Both the position numbers and the translations under genes were made by a program. This document shows, piece after piece, positions 12,049 to 24,115 of a stretch of 64,000 nt of DNA; position 1 is the stretch's first letter, and each line of letters opens with the position of its first letter. The notes under the pieces are model-generated. The model was not told the DNA's origin. It worked only from the letters and a program-made list of their open reading frames with translations, and ran no database searches. The DNA comes from Lepeophtheirus salmonis (lineage: Eukaryota; Arthropoda; Copepoda; Siphonostomatoida; Caligidae). Location: assembly GCF_016086655.4 (NCBI RefSeq), contig NC_052144.2:32519896-32583895 (forward strand), written 5' to 3'.

Positions 12049-12676
12049 GGTTAGGGTGGTTTGTTTTTCAACTTTTTTCGAATTTCGATTACGGCTAGTT
12101 TGGAAAAGTTGTCATGTGGTAAGAAAATAGCCTAAGCAAAATTTCGTTGTTCTATGATGTCATCTTTAGAGCGCACATCTCGATTAAAGATTGAAAGGAG
12201 ACAAAAGTTATTTATTTCATCAATAAAGATTATAATTCAGCATTAATCATTATTTTTTAATAATTAACCATGGTAAACATTATTCTAATCTATAAAAAAT
12301 TGTGAGTTTTATTTTCTAAACCTACCAAATAAATCATAAAGAAAATATAACATAAAATAATTTGGATCTTTCCTTGACGAAAATATAAAAAAAGATTCTT
12401 CAAATTTTCCTAACTTTTTTTTTATTACTCCATAGAGTAATTTTGGGGATTTTTTTTTTTTCAACACTTTTTATAACTTAAAAAAATGTCAATTAAAATA
12501 ATTTTATACAAAATAACTAAAAAAATTCAATAAGCACAGATTTTTTGCCTTATTCATAATTTGATGGAAATGTGCGACCTAAGATGACCTTACAGGGTAA
12601 AGCAAATTTGCATAGCATATAATAATTTCTGCTATAGCCGTAATTCAAAAAGGTTGAAAATCAAACCTCTCTATTG
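12049..12676. mobile_element. Inverted-repeat (fold-back) miniature element
   Basis: The left arm (GGTTAGGGTGGTTTGTTTTTC, then TTTCGATTACGGCTAG) and the reversed right arm (CAATAGAGAGGTTTGATTTTC, then AATTACGGCTATAG) pair. Pairing continues inward to about 150 bp, including GTCATCTTTAGAGCGCACAT against GTCATCTTAGGTCGCACAT. Both outer ends abut TA (12,047-12,048 and 12,677-12,678), as expected for Tc1/mariner-type miniature elements. No transposase coding was seen. At 628 bp it is non-autonomous and its parent family is unknown. Confidence 0.65.
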
Positions 12677-12678
12677 TA

Positions 12679-13040
12679 TATTTCTCTTTTCCTTGATCTT
12701 AAGATTGCTTTTGTGTTAACTCACCACTTATTATTATATATTCCTTTACAATGCAGTTTTATGCTTATACCTTAAAGTAGGTACTTTTTTGTTATTGTAC
12801 ATAGTAGGAATGAGTAGGAATGCTAATGAAAATTTGAGTGATGATGTTTTTTTTTTGTGTAGTTAAACGTACATATATATACATAAGTATTACTATTAGA
12901 CACTTTCTATATGTATGTATGTAGCTGTGTAGCTTACATATAAATATTTTGTTTCTTCAACCAACATTTCTTCTCTTATCACACTTCTTTGACGAAGAAT
13001 TAAAAAAAAAAAGTGAAAACCTTCCTGCATATGATGTTCA
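12679..13040. other. Spacer, no gene seen
   Basis: AT-rich sequence between two miniature elements, with short TATG/TACA tracts around 12,870-12,930. Nothing else was recognised. Confidence 0.45.
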
Positions 13041-13042
13041 TA

Positions 13043-13546
13043 CGAGGGTGGTCTGAAATTTTTCTGACCTAACATAGATACAAGACATTTTTTATTAATA
13101 TATATATTTTAACATACCCTCCTTGTAACTCTAGCCACACTTTTCCCAGCGATGTCCACCATCTCTGTAACCCTTTCAAATTAGTACTCGGCGTTTTTCT
13201 CTACAAAATTGTTGTTCTCAAGACACAATTGTTTTTGGCTCAATTACTCCAAGTTGAATTGACTTAGAAGCGTCAAATTTTAACACTACAAGTCATATCT
13301 GATACTGTTTGAATCTAATTAAAGGTTTCACTTTCATAAACAAATATTAAATGACAGCTTGATACCGGATGTTGCTAATTTAAAAAAAAAACATTCACAT
13401 AAATCACTCAAACGACCTTTACATAATGATTGCACGTCCAAAATGGCTGAAACTTTGGTATGTAACTGTCAACAGATGTGTATAGTTTTGGTTTACAGGT
13501 GATGCCATCTTCACGTTGAGGGCGGAAACTTTTCAGACCACCCTCG
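13043..13546 (+). mobile_element. Miniature mariner-like element, copy 1
   Basis: Inverted ends CGAGGGTGGTCTGAAA are identical over 16 bases on both sides and abut TA (13,041-13,042 and 13,547-13,548). The interior (for example GCGTTTTTCTCTACAAAATT and, near the right end, GCCATCTTCACGTTGAGG) matches the element at 33,834-34,358 in the same order and orientation. No intact transposase frame is present. It is a 504-bp deletion derivative. Confidence 0.82.
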
Positions 13547-13548
13547 TA

Positions 13549-14068
13549 CATAGCTACCACAACTTAAAAGAAATTCGAAGAAGTTTCTTTTTATCTAAGC
13601 TATCCCATTGGATAAGTATAATGATGACCAGAGGTTATCATTATCAAAGTTAATTTACTAATCATTTCATATTAATGATAATAAATCAATTCACGAAATC
13701 TTTTAGGCTGATTACTGAGTATTATGTATACGATGTACATATGTACAAGAGAGTCATGACCCCTTTTTGTCCATTAAGAAGAAATATACATGGGGTTAAT
13801 ATAATTTTATATTCGGATACACATGATTTATAGATCGTTTAAATCGTCATGTAAAGTCAGGGATGCTATTAACCTGGTTTTTATTTTTTCATATTTGTAA
13901 AATGACCACGTTTCAAAATTGTAACCTGATAGATATTACATATATACTTGTGTTTATTTAGATACTCACTTTATTCATATTTCTGCAATGTGAAAATCGC
14001 TATGTTTTTGAATTTGATCATTCTAACATATCAATTTCCTAATATTTTGAAATTCAAATTTAATATAA
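13549..14068. other. AT-rich spacer, no gene seen
   Basis: Lies between two mariner-type elements. A 61-codon frame at 13,948 runs into the next element's left end and is not supported as a gene. Confidence 0.45.
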
Positions 14069-14070
14069 TA

Positions 14071-14949
14071 CAGGGAGCGGGGATCAGATTGTCGCCTACT
14101 TTAAACCTTGATAACTTGAAGACGACATTATAAAATAAAAACCAGTTACCAAATAGGAAAGCTATTCTCGTTAGCTGACAATACGTAGTTCAGTTAGCAT
14201 CATGCCGTCATCATATGAGGAGATAAAGAGCTATAAGTGGAATGAGGAGCTTTCGAGGTCCGCCGTAGTCATGGCATTGGTTAATAATGGAGGTGAAATC
14301 TCCAATTCAACGATTGCTTCAACCTTAGGAGTGAATTTACAGACTGTTCAACGTATCCGTAAGAAGCTAGAGGCCACCTGGGATGTTGATGCCACCATAA
14401 AGAGGACACTCAAGGAGGAGGGCGCCGACAGGAAGGTCAGGGACACCGACTTTGTCGACAAGGTGAAGAAGACGGTGCCCTGGATCCAAGGGTGGCAGGA
14501 GACAGGCCCTGGGTGTGGCAACAGGACTCAGCACCCTGCCATGTGTCCAAAATTTCCATGCAGTGGTTAACCGAGAACTGTTATGACGTCGTAACCAAGG
14601 ATTTGTGGCCCCTAACTCTCCCGACCTTAATCCTTTGGACTATTTTGTCTGGGGCTATGTCGAGAGATATACCAACAGACATCCCCATAGCACCAAGGCC
14701 AGCCTGATGGACTCCATCAAGGAGGTATTCGGCAACATGGACAATGAGATGGTCAAAAGAGCCTGCGGCCGGTTCAGAGGCAGTATTGAGGCTGTTATTG
14801 ATGCCAACGGTGATTATATCGAATGAATGGATACTCTATACCTATATGCTCGTCATAGTTTTGATTTTCAATAAAAAAGTTACAAAATTTATATAATTTT
14901 TTTTTTTTGTAGAAAAATATTTTGGCGACAATTTGATCTCCGCTTCCTG
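14071..14949 (+). mobile_element. Internally deleted DD37D mariner
   Basis: Terminal inverted repeats (left CAGGGAGCGGGGATCAGATT; right, reversed, CAGGAAGCGGAGATCAAATT, both continuing GTCGCC) abut TA at 14,069-14,070 and 14,950-14,951. The 879 bp is about 400 bp short of the usual ~1.3 kb. The transposase reading jumps from the N-terminal DNA-binding half straight to the second catalytic Asp, which places the deletion in the middle of the gene. This is a distinct family from the 6.3-kb element (different ends and protein). Confidence 0.9.
14202..14826 (+). pseudogene. Mariner transposase pseudogene, central third deleted
   Basis: ATG at 14,202 (MPSSYEEIKSYKWNEELSRS). The helix-turn-helix region includes NSTIASTLGVNLQTVQRIRK at about residues 36-55, then KRTLKEEGADRKVRD. 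The central segment with the first catalytic Asp is missing. After a frameshift near 14,490 the text resumes at WVWQQDSAPCH (second Asp). After another one-base slip near 14,604 it reads APNSPDLNPLDYFVWGY (third Asp). Once the slip is allowed for, 37 residues separate the two Asp, which defines DD37D. The C-terminus IEAVIDANGDYIE ends at a TGA (14,824-14,826). The gene cannot be functional. Confidence 0.88.
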
Positions 14950-14951
14950 TA

Positions 14952-15974
14952 GTTTTACCTTTTTATAGAGCTCATTTTTGTATAATAACTAATTAATGAA
15001 ACCATAGCTATTTGGATTTTAAAATATTCACAGAAATACAACTTATTTAATATATAAAATATATGGTTGTAACATTTGCAATGTTGTTATTTTTGCACAT
15101 GTTTATTATATTTGGTCCTAGATATTTAGATCGCAATTATATGCCTTCTACCTTTCCTAGGTTTTGTTTTTCACCTTTTGACTTCCCTAACATGGCCATT
15201 TTATTGATGTCTTGAACGTGGATTTGTTTAATTCGAATTATATTTTGTATTACAAATTTCTTTATGACAGTGTTACTTCGATAACAGAAAAATATCCTAC
15301 GTATTTTTTGTTAGCTGTCAATTTCTTAGTCTCACTTGATACTTCATGGGTATTTTATTATTAATATTTTTTTGATAAATAAACGAAGTAATGAGTTAAT
15401 AGTTAATACATACTTATGTTCCGTTTTCAAAAGGACATTAATGAAAATTTTTGTTGATTCCTTGTCGTTATGCATAAATATTGGCCATTTTTTTATTTCT
15501 ATAAATAGGTTTTGGCTATCATATCAAAATATAAATTTACAGCTGTGCTTTTATTAAAAATATTACTTATAATTTATAATACAGTATTGAATAAAATATT
15601 ATATAGGAGTTGAATTTTATTAAATATATATATATATTAGGGGGTATCACGGGAGCCCAAAATTGAGCTATCACGCATTATGACCCCTCAAAATTTGCAA
15701 ATTATAAATAGAAATCCGTTTTAATAAAATAAATCCTGGAGAAAAAAATTTATTTCCTCCTTTTTGTCGGAAAAGGTTTCTGGGTCAAGTAAAAAAAATT
15801 TATTAAATAAACATTTTTTTTTCCTTGTTAAAAATGTTATTGCACTATATGTAACTTTTTGCTAACGTTAAATCCCTTACTTCTACAGCGAAGATAAACA
15901 TTGACGCCCCAGATTTAGTGCATAAATAGGCGAAAAATATAAAAAATACTTATGAAAAGAAGAAAATTCTGACA
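14952..15974. other. AT-rich non-coding stretch, no gene seen
   Basis: No gene recognised. A slightly GC-richer patch at 15,638-15,695 (GGGGGTATCACGGGAGCCC) is of unknown nature. Confidence 0.45.
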
Positions 15975-16125
15975 ATATCTTATTTCCTTTATATTTAGAC
16001 AGGGTATGAATAAATACAAATCCTAGTGCGAATCTAGGAAGGACATAAGAAGGAATTTCTCTTGTATGAATCCCAATTCTACTCCGAGTCTAAAAATAAC
16101 TCTTTCTCAAAAATGATGTTTCTTT
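15975..16125 (+). repeat. Partial copy of the 'ATTCTACTC-GAGTC' dispersed repeat
   Basis: CCCAATTCTACTCCGAGTCT followed by AAAAATAACTCTTTCTC resembles the 20,480, 46,536 and 51,836 copies, which have CCTCAATTCTACTCTGAGGTC or equivalent then AAGAACT. The upstream AAGGACATAAGAAGGAATTT segment also corresponds. It is short and diverged. Confidence 0.4.
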
Positions 16126-17609
16126 TAGCTGTTTTATATTTAATAAAAAAGCTTTGGAAAAAAAACAAAAAACAAAATAAACTCAATCTTCAAATATCTT
16201 GCGCACGTATTAATTCATAGTTTTTACCATTTTTGTTATAAATAGTAATGGTGTCTATTTCCTAGATAACACAAAAGGCTAAATATTTAGACTTTTTTAT
16301 AATAATGAATAACAATATGGTTCAGCTTTTGAATGTGACATTCAAATCTGGGTCAAGCCAATGCATTTTTCCATTTATGATATATATAAGTACATAATCT
16401 GTGTCTATGCATATCCAAAAATAGATTTGTATCCATACATATATAATCCAACCATAAAAATTTATAAATATCACATATGTGGTACGTCAACATTAAAGCA
16501 AACTAGAATAGTTTCTCAACATTGAATATGGATTCTTTTGTAGTCTTTAACGAACTACCGTCAATTTATATCAACAAAATTATTCTGAGTAAATTGCAAA
16601 TGACAATTAAAGAGTACCAAAAATTCATCGTCACAATGAAATGGATAGTTTTTATTTGAAAAGGGCCATATAGGAGCAAAATTAAGTTTGATAAATCAAA
16701 TGAAGTTTGTTAAATATAGTTGGGTATATTATCTCATCCAATAAATTTGAATAGAAGGCCTATAATTGACGGTAATATATTTATGAAATATTGGAATGTT
16801 AAAAGGAATGAGACATTTCCTATTTGCTTGATTTTTGTTCATAATTGTTTTTATAGTAATTACCAAAAAATCTGAATATTCCAACCCACAAAAATCATAA
16901 TGAAAAAAGTAACTATAATAAAAAATGGAAACACCTTGAGAGAGTGTTTATTGATTTTTGCCTCCAAGATATTTTTATTAATAAAGCAATGCTTCGTTTT
17001 TTTCGTATTCTTAAATTGAATAATAGTAATCCACTTCGTGACTTTATGCCTTTCTTCTACTTCTATGAAGGAATTTTTTATTTCATTTTTTACTATTTAT
17101 TCAATTATGGTAGAAACATAATTTATAATAATTCTTTTGCTAGTCGTGATTTTTATCATCGCCATCTTTTCCTCAGCCTCTAATCATCGTTCCCATCACC
17201 ATTATATTATAATGTAGAGGTATCCTACTTGGATGCAATAAAAGCAAACTTTCTCACTCATTCATGTACAAGTAGAGCAGTGAATAAACAGTGCAGTTCA
17301 ACAATATAATACATATAATCACTTATATCTTATGCAAATATCTTTACTTTCTCCACAGGCAATTTACAAGGATTGGGAGGGAAGTAGATATGTTCTATGT
17401 AGTAGTAGGTAGCTCATAACTGAATTATTCTATCGTTAGAAACTTTTTTAAATGTGGATGAAGAAAATAGTTTTCTGGATACCGACAGATTGGGGCATAA
17501 AGCTTGTAGTTGCATGACTAAATGTCAAAAGTTGGGATTTTTATGGAATCAAGAAAAGAACACTCAAACCCAATTTCAATATGTTTAAATACCATATTTT
17601 GTATTTAAT
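16126..17609. other. AT-rich non-coding stretch, no gene seen
   Basis: Only chance-length frames, including a Phe/Tyr/Asn-rich 79-codon frame at 16,944 with codon content typical of translated AT-rich DNA. Confidence 0.45.
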
Positions 17610-18023
17610 ATGTCCTCATTTACAAGCAATAACAGATTGGCAGCTCTTGATGATGAAATCCGTGTCTGTGCCGTACCAAGCTGTCATGATGACGGCTTGG
17701 AGCGAATTTTAATTTGGAGGAGAGGTGCAGCAGGGATTTTTCTCCGAGAAACCCCTAACTGCAAACTTCAGGGAGTTGAAGTAATGCCTAGAGGGGGGTC
17801 ACATTGTTGGTACAAAAGTGGAGATGGAATGGACTTCTTGATGTTGTGGGCAATCTGGGTGGAGATGTCAATCTCTTCAGCTTTTTCGATACTCACATTT
17901 GCTCGGAGGGGATCACATTTTTTGTTTATGCTCCAAAATTTTCACACTTTGAGACATGGCATAAAAACAAAACGAACTTATTTTTGTTTCAGCTGTCATT
18001 TGCGTAATACACCTTTTAATTAA
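17610..18023 (+). other. Unrecognised open frame, possibly a decayed coding fragment
   Basis: The 137-codon frame is the longest open frame in the first 48 kb and has a balanced amino-acid mix (ALDDEIRVCAVPSCHDDGLE, then RRGAAGIFLRETPNCKLQGV), unlike the Phe/Ile/Asn-rich chance frames around it. I recognise no family. A second frame (17,804-18,007) stays open over the same bases and also reads plausibly, so a frameshift within a decayed gene is possible. No inverted-repeat ends or clear splice sites were seen. Its function is unknown. Confidence 0.25.
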
Positions 18024-18025
18024 AA

Positions 18026-20479
18026 ATAATAGTAATAAACTCGTAATTAAATGCTACTGCAAGACTCAATTCCCCACACTGTTTACAAAATTCTACTATT
18101 GGTGAGAGATAAATTAATGTATGTTTTTTTTAAATAAAAAAATACTTTATAGTCAATTTGACTATTTTTTTTTATTTTTGCTAACTTTTAGATACTGGTG
18201 TTCAGTTGAAATAGCTGCCTGACTCAATTTTCTTCACTAGTACATTAATCAATTTTGTAAAGTCTGAGGTTTATTTCTTAATTTCCTTTTATGATCGACT
18301 GATATTATTGTGATAAGATTTAATTTATTGGTCTATGTTTCAACTAGAGTAATAACAACTTTAATTTCTATATTTGAAGGAGATATTTTTAATATATTTT
18401 ATCTATTGGACACGATTTAAGGTATAATTTTATTTAAGATACTTTTTTACCTTGGCTTAAAAATCTCTTAAATCAAGATTCGACTTTACCTATTACTGAA
18501 ACTCCTTTAAAAATACTGCGTTACTAGATTATTTGTCCTTCATAATTTATCTCTCCTCCAAGTAACATTGTTACCATTATTTATAAACTTAACCTTATAT
18601 TTTCAGCAGTTTCATTATTATTTACGAACTAAATAAATTCATGAACCTTCAATTATCTACATATTTATATGTATATATTCAAATAATAATAATAAAAAAA
18701 CCCTCAATTGGCCACCAAAACAACAAATTGCTTTTAAAACAATTCAAACGAACCATTAGAACAAAATAATTATATCAAAATGGAATATATTATATTATAT
18801 GGTCTTACATGTACAATTATAATTGTCCAATTACTTACACATGTATGATTAAAATTGAGGAATGCCTCCTTAATGGGTCACATTTAATGATAATGATGGT
18901 CCAACGCCTACCTGATGACGACCCATGGATTAAAAATAAAAAATCCTAATTAATATATAGTGAAAGGGATTATTTTGGAGTTATATCTACTATGAGACCT
19001 ATTTAAAGCTTATCGAACAAGCAATAAAAACACTTAAATATAAATTTGACCGCAATCCCTTTTCAATATTTGATACTATTAAAACTTGAGTTGCTAAATT
19101 CAGTTTCGAAAAACACTAATTTTAGCAAAATTAGGCTGTATTTTGAATATACAATTTTGTATAACTTTAGAGTATATTAAACTCTAAAAATATATTTGTC
19201 AATATTTTTTCGCAAAATCTCTAAGGATATAAAAAAGAAAGATTTTTTTGTCAGAATTATTTTGACTAGTCTGTTATAAAAAAAATCTATTATAAAACAT
19301 TCATCCTTAATTTTGAGCCCAGAAATAGTTTTTACTTGTTTTTTTATAGCAATAATTTAACTATAAGTATATACTATACATAAATAAACGTGTTATAAAC
19401 AGGTTGAAATTTATCTTCCGTCGACAATAATAATTTTTAATTCATAACTTTAAAAAATCTAAATTATTTTTATAAAATTTCGAAATATTTGCGTATGATT
19501 TTTTTGAAATATATTTACTATGTTGTGTGTAAAATTAAAAACAATCTATCGCAAATGTCCAATTATAGTTTACATCATATAAACATAAAACTCAAAATTT
19601 CATACATATGTTTGGTCGAATTTAGGATTTATAATCAAATTTTTGAGATAATTTGAGATACTTAAAAATTTTACTATAGTCTTAAATCCTCATTTGATTC
19701 TTGATAAATAATTAGAATCTAGAATCTATCAATTTCTAGATATGCATTTTTACTGCTCTAAATAGTACCATTTGTAGCACTCTACAGATTAATTAGAAGA
19801 GTTTGCTGATAGAAATTTACAATATTTCGTCAAAAATACAAATATAATCCAGACTCCACTTTAAAAAGAATTAATATAACCTCCTTTTTTTAGCTGACAG
19901 GAAACATTTATAGATCATAGGCCATTTTCTACTCCAAAATATAAATTTAGACTCTTAGAACACAACATAGTTTTTAGAAAATCTCCAAAGCACTTTTTAT
20001 TCTAGAAGGCACCCATCCACTATTAACCTACCAAGGTTATATCTTGTAAAAATATGGAGCAAGATATACTATTGGTATATTTGAGCCTATTTTGAAATCA
20101 TAGTCCTACAGCCGTATGCAAATATCTATATAATTTTATAAAAAAATTCCTGCTGTTAGAAGATGCATAGATATTGATCTAAGAAAATTGGTATTTTTAT
20201 AAATCCCTTAGATTTATGTAGGAATGTCAACAACCTATGTATTTCAAGATTGACTCATTTACAATATAAATAAAAAAAAAACTAAATGAGGCCTCTATTT
20301 AAGATGTGCACACAAATTTTCCAATCCTTGAGTGAATTTATGACGATGTAATTAATAATGCTAAAAGTAATATCAAGAGTACTGAGAATTCCATCAGGTT
20401 TGAAAGGGTTGTATCGTCCAGAGACGTATATGTATATGAAAAGCAAGAATGAAACGTTAATTAACATGCAACATACAAT
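18026..20479. other. AT-rich non-coding stretch, no gene seen
   Basis: No coding signal, inverted-repeat ends or RNA gene recognised. Confidence 0.45.
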
Positions 20480-20780
20480 TTGAAGGATATTTTGGAATAG
20501 AACAGCCTAACTGTCATGAAGATTTATTAAATTATGAGCGAGCAGCCATTAGAGAAAAGAAAAAACCGGAAATCCTATTCCATATTTAGTAAGGAACTAC
20601 TCCGATATCGATCCTCAATTCTACTCTGAGGTCAATAAGAACTTTTGTATTGAAAGGAAACATACATATATATAGATTAAATCTATCCAAAAAACCGCAC
20701 TAACTAAACTTATTACTCCCCAACAAATTCTCAACGTTAAAATCTGTCATTAATGAGCACCCAAACTTTATTCTTAGACG
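20480..20780 (+). repeat. Copy of the 'ATTCTACTC-GAGTC' dispersed repeat
   Basis: It shares an ordered set of segments with the 46,536 and 51,836 copies. These are GAAGGATATTTTGGAATAGA-like text, a CAT-GA-GATTTATTAAATTA segment, ACTACTCCGATATCGATCCT, CAATTCTACTCTGAGGTC, and a later AACAAATTCTCAACGTTAA with a TGAGCAC segment. The copies share orientation. The class is unknown and no coding capacity was seen. Confidence 0.55.
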
Positions 20781-22061
20781 TTATTTCTTGAAGAATGAAA
20801 AAATAATAATTACAGGCTCGGAAAACAAAAAAATACTCTTCAAGTTGACAACAACATTGTTGAGACTTATTTGGAGACATAGTTTTGGTATGCTGTGATT
20901 TGTTCTTGACCAATCGAGATCAATATTTCGGTCAAGTTCTCAGCCTGAAAATTATGGAGTAATTTAAAATAGTAAACCGAATTTTCCTTTTCTAAAAATG
21001 GTTACTTTATTTATTGTCTGAAACTTCTTTTATAAAAAAAATACGTTGTGTAGACGTGTGGTACCGAGCCAGAACGATTTTTTGAGTTTTTTTTTTTTTT
21101 GTGTATAGACGGAATTTTACAAACCTAACTTTTTTTGATTGTACAATCCATATTTTCCAGATTGGAACCCAATGCTTGTTAGTACATTCAATGTTGTATG
21201 TATATATTGGTACTAATGATGTCCATATAATACATATAGCAAGGAAAGAATATCCCTAATTCCTTATAAATAGCTGGATTCATTCATCTATCAATATGAA
21301 TTTCATCTAATAAGATACTTTGATTCTGAACATGGATTTAACCATCCTTCATACACATAATGTAATTCAGTCGAGTCATCATCCATCATTATAATTAATG
21401 AATTTATATACTACGTAATTGAATATTAATAATTATTTATCATTATTAATATTCGGCTAGTGAAAGTTCCCTGATTTTTTATTAATTAATAACGACCTTT
21501 TCCCCGTGGTGATGATGAATACAGGTGCCCTTTTAAAAAAAAGGGTTTCATACTTGTTCATACATTATTATGAATCATAACAAGACGGATGAAGACAGAT
21601 TTAAAAAAAAAGCAATTCCTATTCCACCGTCACAATAATATTTGTAGCTTGTACCTAAGTATACATTTGTATAAGAGTAAGTGACATAAAAAAACGGATT
21701 AAAGTGCATATACTGTTGCAGATTCTACTAGTGTTAATTTACTTGTTTTTAGTCCTCTTTGAAAGGGTGAGAGAAAAAAACAAGTCTACTTTTTCTCAAG
21801 AAGAAAAATCTTTGATTTTTTATTCTAAATTCCATAAAGTTCATTGATTTATAAACTAGTCAAAATTTATAAAGTATAAATTTTAACAATGAAGATTTTT
21901 TATAAATTCGTTATAAAATATATAAATAGGTCTTTTTTTTTACCCTAGAAAGATTAATTGGTCATAGAATCTTGTTTTAAAATATTTATGTTTCTTTCTT
22001 CTTGAATGATGAACTTCTCAGAATTATAAAACGAGACATTATCTACTAAATTTATATGATT
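20781..22061. other. AT-rich non-coding stretch, no gene seen
   Basis: No gene recognised. Simple A/T runs only. Confidence 0.45.
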
Positions 22062-22660
22062 ATACTAGCAAGTGGTAACCCAGTGATACTCGGCCCAAGG
22101 AAGGAAGGGGAAATCACATTGATAATGGTCTATGTTATTTCTTCTTAATGTTTAGACCCCTTTGGTCTGGGGGAGCATTATAATAAATAATATATGCTCG
22201 TTCAAGTATTATTATAATTTTATGTAAAAGAAAATACTTCATAAACTTCATACTAAGATATATTCATGAAAAAATTTGTCCAGGTTAAAAGTTCATTTAT
22301 AATTTTTGTCATAAGATTGCCCAATCGAAATTTGCTAAGATAAATGCAAAAAACGGTTTTCCACTAATTTTGCAACACATAAAAGTAGTAAAGACATTTA
22401 GTGGCATTGTAAAAGTTAACACAAACCTCTCGATATTTTTTTCGTTTTGGTTTACAATTCAACCCTATATCTAGTCTCCTTGAGCTCCAAAAAACAACTT
22501 TTGTGTTTTGGGTATAGAATAAGCCTCCCTTAGAAGCCCCACTCCCCAAAAAATGGGGACCTCTTTATTAGCCTGACCAAGTTCTGAAGAGACACCCATG
22601 CAAACTTTCATCTTCTTATGTCCAGCAGTGTGGGCCCCTATAAAGGACACATACACACAA
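22062..22660 (+). repeat. Dispersed repeat beginning TATACTAGC, copy 1
   Basis: It starts TATACTAGCAAGTGGTAACC with CAGTGATACTCGGCCCAAGG. A second copy at 54,503 starts AAATACTAGCTAAGGATTAC with CCGGTGTTGCTCAGGCTAAG. Matching text continues for about 400 bp: GAAATCACATTGATAATGGT against GAAATAATATTGAAAATGGT, and CCACTAATTTTGCAACACAT against GCACTAATTTTGCAAAAAAA. This copy ends in an ACACATACACAC tail. The opening resembles a repeat start common in invertebrate genomes (ACCCGGCGTTGCCCGGG-like), but I cannot name the class. Confidence 0.65.
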
Positions 22661-24115
22661 AATATACGGATTGAACAAATGTTAAAAGAGAAAAAAAGAA
22701 CTAAAAAAAATCAACTCTTTTTTTAATAAGAAAAACCGTTTGTTGTAGTTTTTTAATATAAATTGGACTAATGGTTTTTACTCGAATGTTTCGAGTTTTG
22801 ATGGTCAAGTAAAGTCGAATTTTTCATAAACATATTTTGGACGAGTTCGATTAATTTTCAGAAATGGCCGGCTTTAGTAGCATCAAGTTTTTTTTATTTG
22901 TTCAAATAATCCCTGAATCCAACACTTTTTTCTGTAATTACCACATTCTTCTGTAAAAGTAGGTATTACCTACATACATAACTTTTTAAGGATTGGTGCC
23001 CCCTTCATGCATTTATTTATCTATAGTCTCATGCAAAGAATTCATCTACCCAACATACATAAGTATATACGTATGTAACTTCATACTTTAATTTTCTATT
23101 CTGTGCGCTTATGTAGACACATATATAGTTAATCGGTTTTTTATCATTCCTATGTGATTAAATTCCTCTTTTCAATCTTAAACGATATAGAAGGAAGGAA
23201 GACAGAATTAGAATAGGAAATCATCTTTTATACCGACATAAATATGCGTGTATGAAGGTATATAAACCTTGATCTCATTAATTAGCTACCTATACCCACG
23301 ACCATTTCACTCCTTGAGAGTTATCATTAAGTATTGTGTTCCCACTGTATTCTTCCACACTTTTCATTAACACAAATTACATAATGATGACGTCATCAGT
23401 GGTGGCCGAAGGATTAAGTTATTAAATTTATTATTTTTTTTTTTTAGGGGGAGTCTATTCTAATAATTAAATTGACCATTTTGACCGAATTTTGTATAAC
23501 AAATTTGGACCTGAATAGGATTAAATTATTAAATTTAATAAAATTAATTCGGGATTTGTTATTTTTATATTGCTATTACCTTAAAAATGTCATAAAAACG
23601 GTAACAACCCCTATGGTTCCTGGTTCCTCCATCACTGCAATATACCAATATTATCTGAATAGTTCCCTTACAGAAATTGGTATTGGCTCTTTGATAATTT
23701 TTTGACTCAAAATATTAAACATAAATGTCGTTAAGAGAAATTCACATGCACTTTCAGGGCTGTCTGATTTTGATTTGTAGGAGATTAGTTCAGAAATTTG
23801 ATAATATTTATGTACGTGAATTATGATCTGGGTTATACTTGGTACGTCATCAACGGGCCAATCTTATTCGTATGACATAATGTCGCTAATAGTACCACTT
23901 TTAAATGTAATTTATTAAAGTGTCGTTATTATAGGACCTGTATACCAAGCAACACTGTGATATAATTATACACAGATATATTACTAAATGATCAATTGAT
24001 TTCAAATTTAGACATATATTATTTTACGTCTTATTATGCAAACCTACATGTACGTCCTTATGGGTTCTAAGAAAATTGCAAGTGTGGAAAATTTATAGTC
24101 ATTTAACAACATACA
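22661..24115. other. AT-rich non-coding stretch, no gene seen
   Basis: No coding signal. Two minus-strand 61-codon frames overlapping the previous repeat's end are not supported as genes. Confidence 0.45.
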
